Shown piece by piece: positions 16,839 through 27,849 of a stretch of 64,000 nucleotides of DNA. The number at the start of each line of letters is the position of its first letter. The stretch's first letter is position 1. A program made the translations under genes and the position numbers. The DNA is from Rhizobium bangladeshense. Its GTDB lineage: Bacteria; Pseudomonadota; Alphaproteobacteria; Rhizobiales; Rhizobiaceae. The stretch is taken from contig NZ_LYPL01000008.1 of NCBI RefSeq assembly GCF_001662075.1, positions 186,001 to 250,000 of the forward strand, written 5' to 3'. Under the pieces are notes generated by a model. That model did no database searches, was not told where the DNA came from, and saw only the letters and a list, made by a program, of their open reading frames with translations.

Positions 16839-17900
16839 ATGGCCCATGTTTCGGTCAACAATGCGCGCAAGGATTACGGCGCGTTCAAAGCCATCAAAGG
16901 CGTGTCGGTCGATATCGGCGACGGTGAGTTCGTCGTGCTGGTCGGCCCCTCCGGCTGCGGGAAATCGACGCTTCTGAGGATGATCGCCGGGCTGGAGGGC
17001 ATCACCTCGGGCCAGATCCAGATCGGCAGGCATATCGTCAACGAGCTTGCGCCGAAGGATCGCGACATCGCCATGGTGTTCCAGAACTACGCGCTCTATC
17101 CGCATATGACGGTGGCCAAGAACATGGGCTTCTCGCTGCGGCTGAAACGGATGCCGCGGACGGAAATCGACAAACGGGTCGGCAATGCGGCAAAGATCCT
17201 CGGCCTCGAAAATCTCTTGGAGCGCTATCCGAAGCAGCTTTCCGGCGGCCAGCGGCAGCGCGTCGCCATGGGCCGCGCCATCGTGCGCGATCCCGCCGTC
17301 TTCCTGTTCGACGAGCCCTTGTCGAACCTCGACGCCAAGCTGCGCGTGCAGATGCGCTCGGAGATCAAGGAACTGCACCAGCGGCTGCAGACAACGACGA
17401 TCTACGTCACCCACGACCAGATCGAAGCCATGACCATGGCCGACAAGATCGTCGTCATGAAGGACGGGCTGATCGAGCAGTCCGGCTCGCCGCTCGAACT
17501 TTACGACCGGCCGAGCAATCTCTTCGTCGCCGGCTTCATCGGCTCGCCGGCGATGAATTTCATCAAAGGCAGCATGACGGAGAACGGCTTCCGCACTGAG
17601 GATGGCCTGCTGCTGCCGAGCGAGCGCCGCCCGGCAAACGCCGTCATCTACGGCATCCGTCCCGAACATATCAGGCTCGCCCCCGACGGCATCGAGGTGA
17701 CAACCATCGTCGTCGAACCGACGGGCTCGGAAACCCTTGTCCTCGTCCGGCTGGGAGCGCAGACGCTCACCTGCGTCTTCCGCGAGCGGATCAGGGCCGC
17801 GCCCGGCGATATATTGAAGATCGCGCCGATCCACGATGCCGTGCACCTCTTCGGCGCGGACGAGCAGCGGATCACCACAGGCGAAACGCCGTTGAGTTAA
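16839..17900 (+). CDS. ABC sugar transporter ATPase (MalK/UgpC/MsmK type)
   Basis: Protein of 353 aa. Walker A GPSGCGKST (about 37-45), Q-loop VFQNYALYPHMTV (about 81-93), signature LSGGQRQRVAMGRAIV (about 133-148), Walker B VFLFDEPLSNLDAKLR (about 154-169) and H-loop YVTHDQIEAM (about 188-197). The C-terminal regulatory TOBE/OB domain (GIRPEHIRLAPDG) is present. GGAGGAG lies 6-7 bp before the ATG. Last gene of the operon. This type often serves several importers, which matters because the GH32 operon at 49274-54189 has no ATPase of its own. Confidence 0.92.
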   Translation: MAHVSVNNARKDYGAFKAIKGVSVDIGDGEFVVLVGPSGCGKSTLLRMIAGLEGITSGQIQIGRHIVNELAPKDRDIAMVFQNYALYPHMTVAKNMGFSLRLKRMPRTEIDKRVGNAAKILGLENLLERYPKQLSGGQRQRVAMGRAIVRDPAVFLFDEPLSNLDAKLRVQMRSEIKELHQRLQTTTIYVTHDQIEAMTMADKIVVMKDGLIEQSGSPLELYDRPSNLFVAGFIGSPAMNFIKGSMTENGFRTEDGLLLPSERRPANAVIYGIRPEHIRLAPDGIEVTTIVVEPTGSETLVLVRLGAQTLTCVFRERIRAAPGDILKIAPIHDAVHLFGADEQRITTGETPLS

Positions 17901-17936
17901 GCCCGCCGAATGCCCCTCCCCTTCGGCCGGGCGCCG

Positions 17937-17963
17937 CCGGGGGCGCGTTGTCCGCGCCCCCGG
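17937..17963 (+). terminator. Strong hairpin downstream of the ABC operon
   Basis: Perfect 11-bp stem (CCGGGGGCGCG / CGCGCCCCCGG) with a TTGTC loop, 36 bp after the ATPase stop. There is no T-run, so it may act as a weak or Rho-assisted terminator that separates the operon from repABC. Confidence 0.5.
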
Positions 17964-18028
17964 CCCCCAATGGCTCAGGCCCTTCAGACATCATGCAGCA
18001 AGCGCCAAGTGCTTGAACGAGCACCGAA

Positions 18029-18050
18029 AAGGTTAATATCCGTTAACCTT
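18029..18050. promoter_or_regulatory. Palindrome upstream of repA (candidate operator)
   Basis: AAGGTTAA and TTAACCTT arms of 8 bp separated by 6 bp, about 90 bp before the repA start. The region upstream of repA in repABC plasmids carries the RepA/RepB-regulated promoter, so a repressor site is likely. A -10/-35 pair could not be fixed with confidence. Confidence 0.45.
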
Positions 18051-18140
18051 AAATTTCTTGGCCGGCATCGGAGAATCGCGGATAATAACGGTTACAGGGG
18101 CTTTTGATCCCGAAAATCGTTATCCGAGAGATTGCCGCCG

Positions 18141-19349
18141 ATGAACGCTAATTCGAACGCCTTGAAGGCCGCGCCGCCGCATTTCGAGGATCAGATTCTC
18201 GAGCACGGCGACGTGATTTCGAAGAAGCTGCATCTCTTGAGCGTGCAGCGCTTTCCGCCAAACGCGAAGAAGACGCTCCGCAGCTTCTCTCTTGCCGAGG
18301 TCGCCAATTACGTCGGGGCGTCGCAGAGCACGCTGAAGAAACTGCATCTCGAAGGCAAAGGCCCCTGCCCGCAGACCTCGCCTTCCGGCCGCCGCTCCTA
18401 CAGCGCCGAGCAGATGCTGGAGCTCAGGCGCTATCTCGATGCGCATGGCCGCTCCGAGAGCCGCATGTATGTGCCTCACCGCCGCGGCCATGAGAAGCTG
18501 CAGGTCATTGCCGTCGTCAACTTCAAGGGCGGCTCGGGCAAGACGACGACGGCGGCCCATCTCGCCCAGCATCTGGCCTTGACCGGCCACCGCGTGCTCG
18601 CCGTCGATCTTGATCCGCAGGCTTCGCTCTCTTCCCTGCACGGCTTCCAGCCGGAATTCGACCAGGCCTCCTCGCTTTATGAGGCGATCCGCTATGACGG
18701 CGAGAAGAAGAAGCTCTCGGAGATCATCCACAAGACCAATTTCCCCGGCCTCGATATCGTGCCGGCCAATCTCGATCTGCAGGAATACGAATACGACACG
18801 CCGCTCGCCATGGCCGACAAATCGAGCAATGACGGCAAGACCTTCTTCACGCGCATCTCGCGGGCGCTTGCCGAGGTCGACGATCGCTACGATGTCGTCG
18901 TCATCGATTGCCCGCCGCAGCTCGGCTACCTCACGCTGACAGCGCTGACGGCTGCGACCAGCGTCTTGATCACCATCCATCCGCAGATGCTCGACGTCAT
19001 GTCGATGGGCCAGTTCCTGCTCATGCTCGGCGGCATCCTGAAGCCGATTCGCGCGGCCGGCGCCGAGGTGAACCTTTCCTGGTACCGCTATCTCATTACC
19101 CGTTATGAGCCGACCGACGTGCCGCAGGCGCAAATGGTCGGGTTCATGTCGACCATGTTCCACGAATTCATGCTGAAGAGCCAGATGGTCAAATCGACGG
19201 CGATCTCGGATGCCGGCATCACCAAGCAGACGCTTTACGAGGTCGAGCGATCCTCGATGAACCGGGGAACCTATGATCGCGCGATCGAGGCGATGGACGC
19301 CGTCAATGCGGAGATCGCCGGCCTCATTCACCAGGCATGGGGGCGGTGA
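18141..19349 (+). CDS. repA: Plasmid partition ATPase RepA (ParA type)
   Basis: Protein of 402 aa. An N-terminal DNA-binding part (SLAEVANYVGASQSTLKKL at about 52-70) is followed by a ParA/MinD ATPase with a deviant Walker A KGGSGKTTTAAHL (about 133), LDPQASLS (switch I) and VVIDCPPQLGYLTLTAL (Walker B region). Length and layout match RepA of rhizobial repABC plasmids. ATG 18141 was preferred to an in-frame TTG 9 bp upstream. RepA also represses the repABC promoter together with RepB. First gene of the repABC operon. Confidence 0.95.
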   Translation: MNANSNALKAAPPHFEDQILEHGDVISKKLHLLSVQRFPPNAKKTLRSFSLAEVANYVGASQSTLKKLHLEGKGPCPQTSPSGRRSYSAEQMLELRRYLDAHGRSESRMYVPHRRGHEKLQVIAVVNFKGGSGKTTTAAHLAQHLALTGHRVLAVDLDPQASLSSLHGFQPEFDQASSLYEAIRYDGEKKKLSEIIHKTNFPGLDIVPANLDLQEYEYDTPLAMADKSSNDGKTFFTRISRALAEVDDRYDVVVIDCPPQLGYLTLTALTAATSVLITIHPQMLDVMSMGQFLLMLGGILKPIRAAGAEVNLSWYRYLITRYEPTDVPQAQMVGFMSTMFHEFMLKSQMVKSTAISDAGITKQTLYEVERSSMNRGTYDRAIEAMDAVNAEIAGLIHQAWGR

Positions 19350-19351
19350 AT

Positions 19352-19365
19352 TTGTCGGCTGACAA
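19352..19365. promoter_or_regulatory. parS: Candidate parS site between repA and repB
   Basis: TTGTCGGCTGACAA is an imperfect 14-bp palindrome (two mismatched positions) starting 2 bp after the repA stop. Some repABC plasmids, such as the Agrobacterium Ti plasmid, keep their RepB-binding centromere in this gap. The core TTGTC-N-GC-N-GACAA is shared with two perfect palindromes at 42840 and 42918. Confidence 0.55.
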
Positions 19366-19419
19366 GTTCGCCGTTTCCTTGAACCGAATCAATGCAATGA
19401 CCGCAATCGGAGGAAGCTG

Positions 19420-20385
19420 ATGGCACGAAAGAATCTGCTGGAGGGGCTCGCCGATATGCCCGATGAAAACGCGGGCGCGCCGAATTATGCGATGCGCGGC
19501 GCAGGCCGGTCACTCGTCCGCTCTCTGGATGAACTCGCCAAGCAGGCGGAAAAATTCCTGGAGGGCGAGGCGGTTGTCGACCTCGACCCGGATCTCGTCG
19601 AAGCCTCCTTCGTCAAGGACCGCCTCTCCGAGGATGACGAGGACTTCCAAGCATTGGTCGAAGCGATCCGCGCGCGTGGGCAGGACACGCCCATCCTGGT
19701 GCGTCCCCACACCAGGATCGAGGGGCGTTATCAGGTGGTCTTCGGCCACCGGCGCCTGCGCGCCGCCCGCGCACTCGGCCGCAATGTCCGCGCCGTCGTC
19801 AAGACGATGGACGACCGGACCCATGTCATCGCCCAAGGCCAGGAAAATTCGGCGCGCGCCGACCTCACCTTCATCGAGCGCGCGTTTTTTGCCAGGCGGC
19901 TGGAAGAGCTCGGCTACGACAGGGAGGTCATCTCGACGGCGCTCGCCGCCAATGCGGCTTCGGTCTCGAAGATGCTGTCGGTCATGGGCCGCCTGTCGCA
20001 GGATGTCGTCCAGGCGATCGGACCCGCGCCCGGCGTCGGGCGCGAGCGCTGGGTGGAACTATCGCTGCTCGCCGGCAAATCGGCCAATACGGCAAGTGTC
20101 GCCAAGGTCCTCGAAGAGGACAACTTTCATCAGTTACCTTCCGACAAACGTTTCGAAGCGCTCTATGCGGCGCTGAACAAAAGCGCGCGGCCGGTGAAGA
20201 AGACCACCGCCGCCAGGAAGGTGACATGGCAGCCGCTGGACAAGGCGGTGCAGGCGGAAATGAAGAATGACGGCAAGGCGTTCTCGCTCTCGATGAAGGC
20301 GAAAAATGCCGGCCGCTTCGGTGAATTTCTCTCCGGCAGGCTGGATGCGCTCTATGAGCAATTCCTCGCTGAGGAGGGCAAATAA
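19420..20385 (+). CDS. repB: Plasmid partition protein RepB (ParB type)
   Basis: Protein of 321 aa. ParB/Sulfiredoxin-like domain with DPDLVEASFVKDRLS and the GRYQVVFGHRRLRAARALG box (about 101-119). An HTH region follows (FARRLEELGYDREVISTALAANAASVSKMLSVMGRL, about 155-190) and a C-terminal dimerisation part. GGAGG lies 6 bp before the ATG. RepB binds parS, stimulates RepA ATPase and co-represses the operon. Typical size for the rhizobial family. Confidence 0.95.
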   Translation: MARKNLLEGLADMPDENAGAPNYAMRGAGRSLVRSLDELAKQAEKFLEGEAVVDLDPDLVEASFVKDRLSEDDEDFQALVEAIRARGQDTPILVRPHTRIEGRYQVVFGHRRLRAARALGRNVRAVVKTMDDRTHVIAQGQENSARADLTFIERAFFARRLEELGYDREVISTALAANAASVSKMLSVMGRLSQDVVQAIGPAPGVGRERWVELSLLAGKSANTASVAKVLEEDNFHQLPSDKRFEALYAALNKSARPVKKTTAARKVTWQPLDKAVQAEMKNDGKAFSLSMKAKNAGRFGEFLSGRLDALYEQFLAEEGK

Positions 20386-20401
20386 GGAGACTGAAACCGC
20401 A

Positions 20402-20458
20402 AAAGAAAAAGGCCCCCAAACGAACGAGTCGTGGAAGCCCTTCTCACATCCTTAAGCA
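20402..20458 (-). ncRNA. incA: repABC antisense (counter-transcribed) RNA
   Basis: In the repB-repC gap the minus strand carries a promoter (20493-20465) and, about 50 nt later, an intrinsic terminator: GGCTTCC paired with GGGGGCC (two G-U pairs) followed by TTTTTCTTTT ending near 20402. This is the position and size of the small RNA that pairs with the repC leader and limits repC expression and copy number in repABC plasmids. The exact 5' end is estimated from the -10 box. Confidence 0.85.
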
Positions 20459-20464
20459 AGACAG

Positions 20465-20493
20465 AGAATCGCATTTTCCCGAATCCCCGTCAA
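20465..20493 (-). promoter_or_regulatory. Promoter of the antisense RNA
   Basis: On the minus strand TTGACG (20493-20488), 17-nt spacer, GATTCT (20470-20465). A near-consensus sigma-70 promoter whose start would lie near 20458. Confidence 0.75.
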
Positions 20494-20608
20494 GAGTCCT
20501 GAAGCGCCCGCCCGTGTCTTTTCAGATGCGGCAATGACGCTGCAGTAGCCTCAACCCTCGCATCGTTTTGGTGAGCGGATTTCTTTTGCCTGAATAGAGG
20601 TGAAGGAA

Positions 20609-21892
20609 ATGGAGAGTGAATCTGTGACGACGCCCTTCGGGCGGCGGCCGATGTCGCTTGCCCTGCTGCTGAAACAGCGGCGCGGCGAAGCAATCGCGGC
20701 CGGAACGACGCGCAACAAGTGGAAATTGTTCAGATCGGTCTGCGAAGCGCGGGCAGGGCTCCACGTGACCGACCGGGCGCTCACCGTGCTCGATGCGCTG
20801 CTGAGCTTTTATCCCGAGGACGAGCTCTCCAGCGAAAAGGGGCTGGTGGTCTTTCCCTCGAACGCTCAGCTTTCGCTCCGGGCACGCGGCATGGCCGCCG
20901 CAACGCTGCGCCGGCATCTCGCGGTGCTGGTCGAGGCCGGCCTGATCTCCCGCAAGGACAGCCCGAACGGCAAGCGCTATGTCCGCCGCGGCAGGGCAGG
21001 CGGGATCGACGAGGCCTATGGTTTCAGTCTCGCCCCGCTTCTGGCCCGCGCCTCGGAGATCGAGGCGATGGCGGCCGGACTCGCCGCCGACCGGCATATG
21101 CTGCGGGCAATGAAGGAGCGGTTGACGATCTGCCGGCGCGATATCGCCAAGCTGCTCGCCGCGGCCGTCGAGGAGGCCGTTCCCGGCGAGTGGGAGCGGA
21201 TCTCTTCGCTGTTTCACGCGCTGCTGCAGCGCAACCCGAAGGCGGCAACGCTCGACAATCTGCCACCTGTCCTCGAAAAGCTGGAGATGCTCCGCCTCAC
21301 CATCATCAACACATTGGAATCGCGTGAGAAAGTACAAATGGCGAGCACCAATGAATCCCAGTTTGAGCGCCACATACAGAATTCGAATCCCGAATCCCTA
21401 TCTGAATCTGAACTCGGCCTGGAGACGGGGCAGGAGGCGAGGCCGGACGATCAGCCGAGAGCAGAGCTGAAAAACCATCAGCAGGGCAGGCGAGGGGACG
21501 GCGGGCAGGGGTTGCAGGCCGTATCCCGGACGCATGCCAGGAGATTGAACTCCTTCCCGCTCGGCAAGGTGCTGCAGGCCTGCCCCGATATCATCGATTA
21601 CGGTCCAGGCGGGGCCATCGGCAGCTGGCGGGATCTCATGGTGGCGGCGGTCACCGTGCGCGCGATGCTGCGCGTCAGCCCGCCGGCCTATGTGGAAGCC
21701 TGTTCGGTGATGGGGCCGGAAAATGCCGCCACCATCATGGCCTGCATCCTGCAAAGGGGAGGGTGCATCAACTCCGCCGGCGGCTATCTAAGGGATCTCA
21801 CGCGACGCGCCGGACGCGGTGAATTCGCGCTCGGCCCGATGCTGATGGCGCTCTTGCGGGCGAAGGATCCGCCAATCGACATTGCTAGCTGA
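20609..21892 (+). CDS. repC: Plasmid replication initiator RepC
   Basis: Protein of 427 aa. N-terminal VTTPFGRRPMSLALLLKQ, the winged-helix region with SLRARGMAAATLRRHLAVLVEAGLISRKDSPNGKRY in pieces at about 90-125, and the conserved C-terminal part (ACPDIIDYGPGGAIGSWRDL; GGCINSAGGYLRDLTRRAGRGEF). RepC initiates replication at an origin usually located within repC itself. ATG 20609 was chosen over GTG 20600 because family members start at MExxxVTTPFGRR. A Glu/Gln-rich linker (about 260-305) separates the two domains. It overlaps the convergent ProQ/FinO gene by 8 bp. Confidence 0.93.
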   Translation: MESESVTTPFGRRPMSLALLLKQRRGEAIAAGTTRNKWKLFRSVCEARAGLHVTDRALTVLDALLSFYPEDELSSEKGLVVFPSNAQLSLRARGMAAATLRRHLAVLVEAGLISRKDSPNGKRYVRRGRAGGIDEAYGFSLAPLLARASEIEAMAAGLAADRHMLRAMKERLTICRRDIAKLLAAAVEEAVPGEWERISSLFHALLQRNPKAATLDNLPPVLEKLEMLRLTIINTLESREKVQMASTNESQFERHIQNSNPESLSESELGLETGQEARPDDQPRAELKNHQQGRRGDGGQGLQAVSRTHARRLNSFPLGKVLQACPDIIDYGPGGAIGSWRDLMVAAVTVRAMLRVSPPAYVEACSVMGPENAATIMACILQRGGCINSAGGYLRDLTRRAGRGEFALGPMLMALLRAKDPPIDIAS

Positions 21893-22355
21893 CGGTGCTC
21901 TTTCTGCCGCGCAGAAGGGCGGCGCGGATCTGTTCGTTCTTGCTCGGGACGGGAGAGGGAGCCGGCGCCGGTTCGGGCGCCTCGGCCTTGACGCTCTGCT
22001 TGAGGCTCAGGAAGCGTTTCTGCGCGACCAGCCGATCTTCCACCGACAAAGGCTCGACCGGCTGGCCGTCGATGTTGTGGCGCATGGAATCGGGCTGGGC
22101 GCTGGCGAAATAATAACGCCGGCAATGGACATAGGCAGCAGTCGCGCGCCGGAGCGTCGTCACGCCGGCATCGGGCTTCAAGAGCGGGCGCAGCTCGTTG
22201 AACAGGCCGACGGCGAAGGGGAGGACCGGATCGCCTGGCTTGGCCGGAAGCACGCCGACCGGCCGGATCAACATGCTGTTGATCGCGTTGGCCTTCTGCA
22301 CGTCGAGCTCGGTCGCCGCAATCGGCCCGCGGCTGATCTTCCAGGGTGTTTCCAT
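21885..22355 (-). CDS. ProQ/FinO domain RNA-binding protein
   Basis: Protein of 156 aa. Residues about 20-125 fit the FinO/ProQ RNA-chaperone domain: VLPFAVGLFNELRPLL, TTLRRATAAYVHCRRYYFASAQ, HNIDGQPVEPLSVEDRLVAQKRF. A Pro/Ala-rich linker and a basic tail (IRAALLRGRKS) complete the usual layout. GGAGA precedes the ATG at 22355. Family members bind structured RNAs and stabilise sense-antisense pairs (FinO with FinP, for example). The placement tail-to-tail with repC suggests, but does not prove, an effect on the repABC antisense RNA. Confidence 0.82.
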   Translation of the reverse strand: METPWKISRGPIAATELDVQKANAINSMLIRPVGVLPAKPGDPVLPFAVGLFNELRPLLKPDAGVTTLRRATAAYVHCRRYYFASAQPDSMRHNIDGQPVEPLSVEDRLVAQKRFLSLKQSVKAEAPEPAPAPSPVPSKNEQIRAALLRGRKSTVS

Positions 22356-22520
22356 GCGTTCTCCATAACTGCCGACTGTGATGGTATCTTGACGGACGGT
22401 GCCAATAGCGCCACTGCTCGCACATGGCTAGTCCCGCAGCACGCTGCCATTTCCCCGCTGATATGGCCCGGCCCTATCGAAGTGCCATTCTATATAATCG
22501 TTTTTATTGCGGAATGTGCA

Positions 22521-22549
22521 TTGACCTCTCGCATCGATTACACTTCTTA
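22521..22549 (+). promoter_or_regulatory. Possible panCB promoter
   Basis: TTGACC (22521-22526), 17-nt spacer and a weak TTCTTA (22544-22549), about 37 bp before the panC ATG. No other promoter is clearer in the 22356-22585 gap. Confidence 0.35.
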
Positions 22550-22585
22550 TCCGCGCCCAAGAAGAGTGACCGGCCGGGAGGATAC

Positions 22586-23479
22586 ATGCGGGTTTTCTCG
22601 AGCATTGACGAGCTGCGCCACACGCTCGACGCGCTGAAGCGGCAAGGGCGCACCATCGGACTCGTGCCGACGATGGGTTATCTCCATGCCGGTCATATGC
22701 AGCTTGTCGCGCGTGCCCGCGCCGAGAACGACATCGTCGTCGTCTCGATTTTCGTCAATCCACTGCAGTTTGGCCCGGCGGAAGATCTCAGCAAATATCC
22801 GCGCGATCTGGAGCGCGATTCAGCCATGCTGAAACAGGCCGGCGTCAATTTCCTTTTTTCGCCCGGTGTCGAGGACATGTATCCCCGCCCGATGCAGACC
22901 GTCGTCGATCTTCCCGATCTCGGCGGCGAGCTGGAAGGCGCGGTGCGACCCGGGCATTTCGCCGGCGTGGCGACTGTCGTCTGCAAGCTTTTCAACATCG
23001 TGCAGCCGCAGACCGCTTACTTCGGAGAAAAGGACTACCAGCAGGTCGTCATCATCAAGCGGATGGTGGACGATCTCGCCCTGCCAGTGCGTGTCATTGC
23101 CGTGCCGACCGTAAGGGACGGCGACGGGCTCGCCCTGTCGTCACGCAATGTCTATCTCAGCGAGGCGGAGCGGCGGGCCGCGGTGATCATCCCTCAGACC
23201 CTCGACGAGGCGGAGCGTCTCGTCGCCGGCGGCGTTGCGGATCCCGGCGAACTCGAGGCGAAGCTGACGGCGTTTCTCAATCGCGAACCGCTGGCAAAGC
23301 CCGAGGTCGTTGCGGTCAGGGACGCCTCGACGCTGCAGCCGGTCACCTCGATCACGGCGCCGGTTGTCGTGGCGCTCTTCGTACGGGTCGGGTCGACGCG
23401 GCTCCTCGACAACAGGGTCGTCGGGAACGACAGAATTGTTGGCGAGCGAGGCTTGCCGGGAAAGGGAGTGAGCAGATGA
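22586..23479 (+). CDS. panC: Pantothenate synthetase PanC
   Basis: Protein of 297 aa that joins pantoate and beta-alanine with ATP to make pantothenate. Visible motifs: [15 protein letters not shown] (HIGH-like, about 27-41), [15 protein letters not shown] (about 54-68), [13 protein letters not shown] (about 147-159) and the KMSKS-like LSSRNVYLS (about 184-192). GGGAGG precedes ATG 22586; the longer upstream frame lacks any family match. The stop overlaps panB (ATGA), so the two enzymes are co-translated. Confidence 0.95.
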   Translation: MRVFSSIDELRHTLDALKRQGRTIGLVPTMGYLHAGHMQLVARARAENDIVVVSIFVNPLQFGPAEDLSKYPRDLERDSAMLKQAGVNFLFSPGVEDMYPRPMQTVVDLPDLGGELEGAVRPGHFAGVATVVCKLFNIVQPQTAYFGEKDYQQVVIIKRMVDDLALPVRVIAVPTVRDGDGLALSSRNVYLSEAERRAAVIIPQTLDEAERLVAGGVADPGELEAKLTAFLNREPLAKPEVVAVRDASTLQPVTSITAPVVVALFVRVGSTRLLDNRVVGNDRIVGERGLPGKGVSR

Positions 23480-24297
23480 GTGCGGTCGGATCCCAGAAGC
23501 GTTTTACCCCAGCCCGCATCTCAGCCATGAAGGGCGGCAAACCGATTGTCTGCCTGACCGCCTACACCACGCCGATGGCGCGGCTGCTCGATGAGCATTG
23601 CGACTTGCTGCTGGTCGGGGATTCGCTCGGCATGGTGCTCTACGGCATGGAGACCACCATCGGCGTCACGCTCGATATGATGATCGCCCACGGCAAGGCT
23701 GTGATGCGCGGCGTCGCCAGGGCCTGCGTCGTTGTCGACATGCCGTTCGGCAGTTACCAGGAATCAAAGGAGATTGCCTTCCGCAATGCCGTGCGCCTCC
23801 TGCAGGAAACCGGCTGCGACGCCGTCAAGCTGGAAGGCGGCGAGGAGATGGCCGAGACCATCGCCTTTCTAACGAAGCGCGGGATCCCGGTCATGGGGCA
23901 TATCGGGCTAATGCCGCAGCAGGTTCAAACTGCCGGCGGCTATCGTTCCGTAGGGCACTCCGAACACGAGACCTCGAAGATCCGGCGCGACGCCCATGCC
24001 ATCGGCGGCTCGGGCGCCTTTGCCGTTGTCGTCGAGGGCACGGTCGAGCCGCTCGCCCGCGAGGTGAGCGCAGGCATCCACATACCCACCATCGGCATCG
24101 GCGCCTCTTCCGCCTGCGACGGCCAGATCCTGGTATCGGACGACATTCTGGGCCTCTTCAACGATTTCAAGCCGCGTTTCGTCAAGCGCTACGATGAACT
24201 CGGCAAGAGGGTCGCAGACGCCGCCGCCGCCTATGCCGACGAGGTGCGCACGCGAAAGTTCCCGGCAGCCGAACATACGTTCAAACGCCGCTCGTAA
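23476..24297 (+). CDS. panB: 3-methyl-2-oxobutanoate hydroxymethyltransferase PanB
   Basis: Protein of 273 aa that adds a hydroxymethyl group from methylene-THF to ketoisovalerate, the first committed step to pantothenate and CoA. Conserved segments: [16 protein letters not shown] (about 17-32), [12 protein letters not shown] with the metal-binding Asp (about 39-50), [10 protein letters not shown] with the second Asp (about 79-88), KLEGGEEM with the catalytic Glu region and GHIGLMPQ (about 132-139). Overlaps panC by 4 bp. Followed by a 7-bp GC hairpin at 24308-24328. Confidence 0.95.
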   Translation: MSAVGSQKRFTPARISAMKGGKPIVCLTAYTTPMARLLDEHCDLLLVGDSLGMVLYGMETTIGVTLDMMIAHGKAVMRGVARACVVVDMPFGSYQESKEIAFRNAVRLLQETGCDAVKLEGGEEMAETIAFLTKRGIPVMGHIGLMPQQVQTAGGYRSVGHSEHETSKIRRDAHAIGGSGAFAVVVEGTVEPLAREVSAGIHIPTIGIGASSACDGQILVSDDILGLFNDFKPRFVKRYDELGKRVADAAAAYADEVRTRKFPAAEHTFKRRS

Positions 24298-24307
24298 GGC
24301 GAGGGCG

Positions 24308-24328
24308 CCCGCGCTTCAAACGCGCGGG
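24308..24328. terminator. Hairpin between panB and oxyR
   Basis: CCCGCGC / GCGCGGG stem (7 bp) with TTCAAAC loop in the gap between the convergent panB and oxyR genes. No T-run follows on either strand, so termination strength is uncertain. Confidence 0.4.
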
Positions 24329-24378
24329 ATATCCACAATCAGAGCCGGTTGTACGGTTCGTGTCGGATACATTGCGGC

Positions 24379-25317
24379 TCACGCAGTTATCGCGAAAGCT
24401 GCCGCCCCACCGGCATGTTTCTCGCGCATCGTCTCCGCCGAGCGGCGCACCGCCTCGGCGACCTCCTGCAGCTGCTTGGCCATCGGCGTGGAGTTGCGCC
24501 AGACCATGCCGATGGTTCGCGATGGCCGGGGTGACGGGAAGCGGGAGATCGAGACGCGGGCCGAGCGCGTTTCGACGGGAACGGCCATCTCCGGAATCAG
24601 GGTGACGCCAATGCCGGCGCCGACCATCTGGACGAGGGTGGAGAGCGAGCTGCCTTCCATGATTTCCCGCGGGCGGGCGGGCCCGACCTTGCAGAATGAC
24701 AGGGCCTGGTCGCGGAAGCAGTGGCCCTCTTCGAGCAGCAGCAGCCGCATTTCGCGCAACGCCTCGCGTTCGGGCACCGGTTTGCCGCCGTCCTCGTGCC
24801 GCCTGACCAGCACGAACTCTTCCTTGAACAGCTCGAGTTCGGTCAGCGAGGGTTCCGACACCGGCAACGCGACGATCGCCATATCCAGCTGGCCCTGCGC
24901 CAGTTCCTGAACCAGCTTGGCCGTCTGCGTCTCGCGCACCTCGATCTGAATCCCCGCGAAGCTTTTGTTGAGATCGTTTATAATCGCCGGCAGCAGATAG
25001 GGTGCGATCGTCGGGATGATGCCAATGCGCAGGCGCGTCAGGAAGCTGTCGCGGGAGGCGCGGGCAAACTCGCCGAGCTCGTCCACGGCGCGCAGGATAT
25101 CGCGGACGCGCAGCGCAAAGGTCTGGCCGAAGGGGGTGAGCTTCACCTCACGGGCGCTGCGCTCGAAGAGTTCGCTGCCCAACTCCTGCTCAAGTTCTTT
25201 GATCTGCATGGAGAGCGCCGGCTGGGAGATGGCGCAGGTATCGGCGGCACGGCGAAAGCGACCATCCCTTGCCAGGGCTTCAAAATAACGTAGCTGTTTC
25301 AGGGTAAGATTTTTCAT
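24379..25317 (-). CDS. oxyR: Hydrogen peroxide sensor OxyR (LysR family)
   Basis: Protein of 312 aa. LysR HTH at residues 1-60 (LKQLRYFEALARDGRFRRAADTCAISQPALSMQIKELEQELG in parts). The effector domain contains EEGHCFRDQALSFCKVG (about 198-214), which matches the redox pair Cys199/Cys208 of E. coli OxyR. Divergent from katG across 144 bp, the classical arrangement in which oxidised OxyR activates katG and represses itself. Confidence 0.93.
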   Translation of the reverse strand: MKNLTLKQLRYFEALARDGRFRRAADTCAISQPALSMQIKELEQELGSELFERSAREVKLTPFGQTFALRVRDILRAVDELGEFARASRDSFLTRLRIGIIPTIAPYLLPAIINDLNKSFAGIQIEVRETQTAKLVQELAQGQLDMAIVALPVSEPSLTELELFKEEFVLVRRHEDGGKPVPEREALREMRLLLLEEGHCFRDQALSFCKVGPARPREIMEGSSLSTLVQMVGAGIGVTLIPEMAVPVETRSARVSISRFPSPRPSRTIGMVWRNSTPMAKQLQEVAEAVRRSAETMREKHAGGAAAFAITA

Positions 25318-25380
25318 AAGCTCAGCTTATCGCAGCAATCAGTAAATCCAACTTAAAATTATTGAACGCTTCCGATATGA

Positions 25381-27645
<2,265 letters not shown>

Positions 27646-27663
27646 TCGGTTCCACAAATTTTG

Positions 27664-27697
27664 CCCGGGCGCAGTTTCGGCTGCGCCCGGGTTTTTT
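27664..27697 (+). terminator. katG intrinsic terminator
   Basis: Perfect 11-bp stem CCCGGGCGCAG / CTGCGCCCGGG, TTTCGG loop, followed by TTTTTT, 18 bp after the katG stop. The clearest terminator in the window. Confidence 0.95.
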
Positions 27698-27849
27698 ACG
27701 CGAGACTCCTGGGTCGCTGCGACCGCCCGGCCTTTCAATTCTCCAGACGCCTGATGGTTGATCGGGCGCAGGGCACTGCCAACGAAGCCATTCTTTCCTG
27801 AGTCGTTTCCGCGCTCCGGCCTGCCCCATCAGTCCTCGGCGCTCAGACC

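Noticed and set aside
14492-16870. A 792-residue minus-strand frame
   Set aside because: It is antisense to the ROK regulator and isomerase, His/Arg/Asp-rich, without a ribosome site or known domain; a product of high GC third-position bias.
17947-17956. GTTGTCCGCG upstream of repA as a further parS copy
   Set aside because: Only one half-site; the right arm is CCCCCGG, and the bases belong to a perfect GC hairpin instead.
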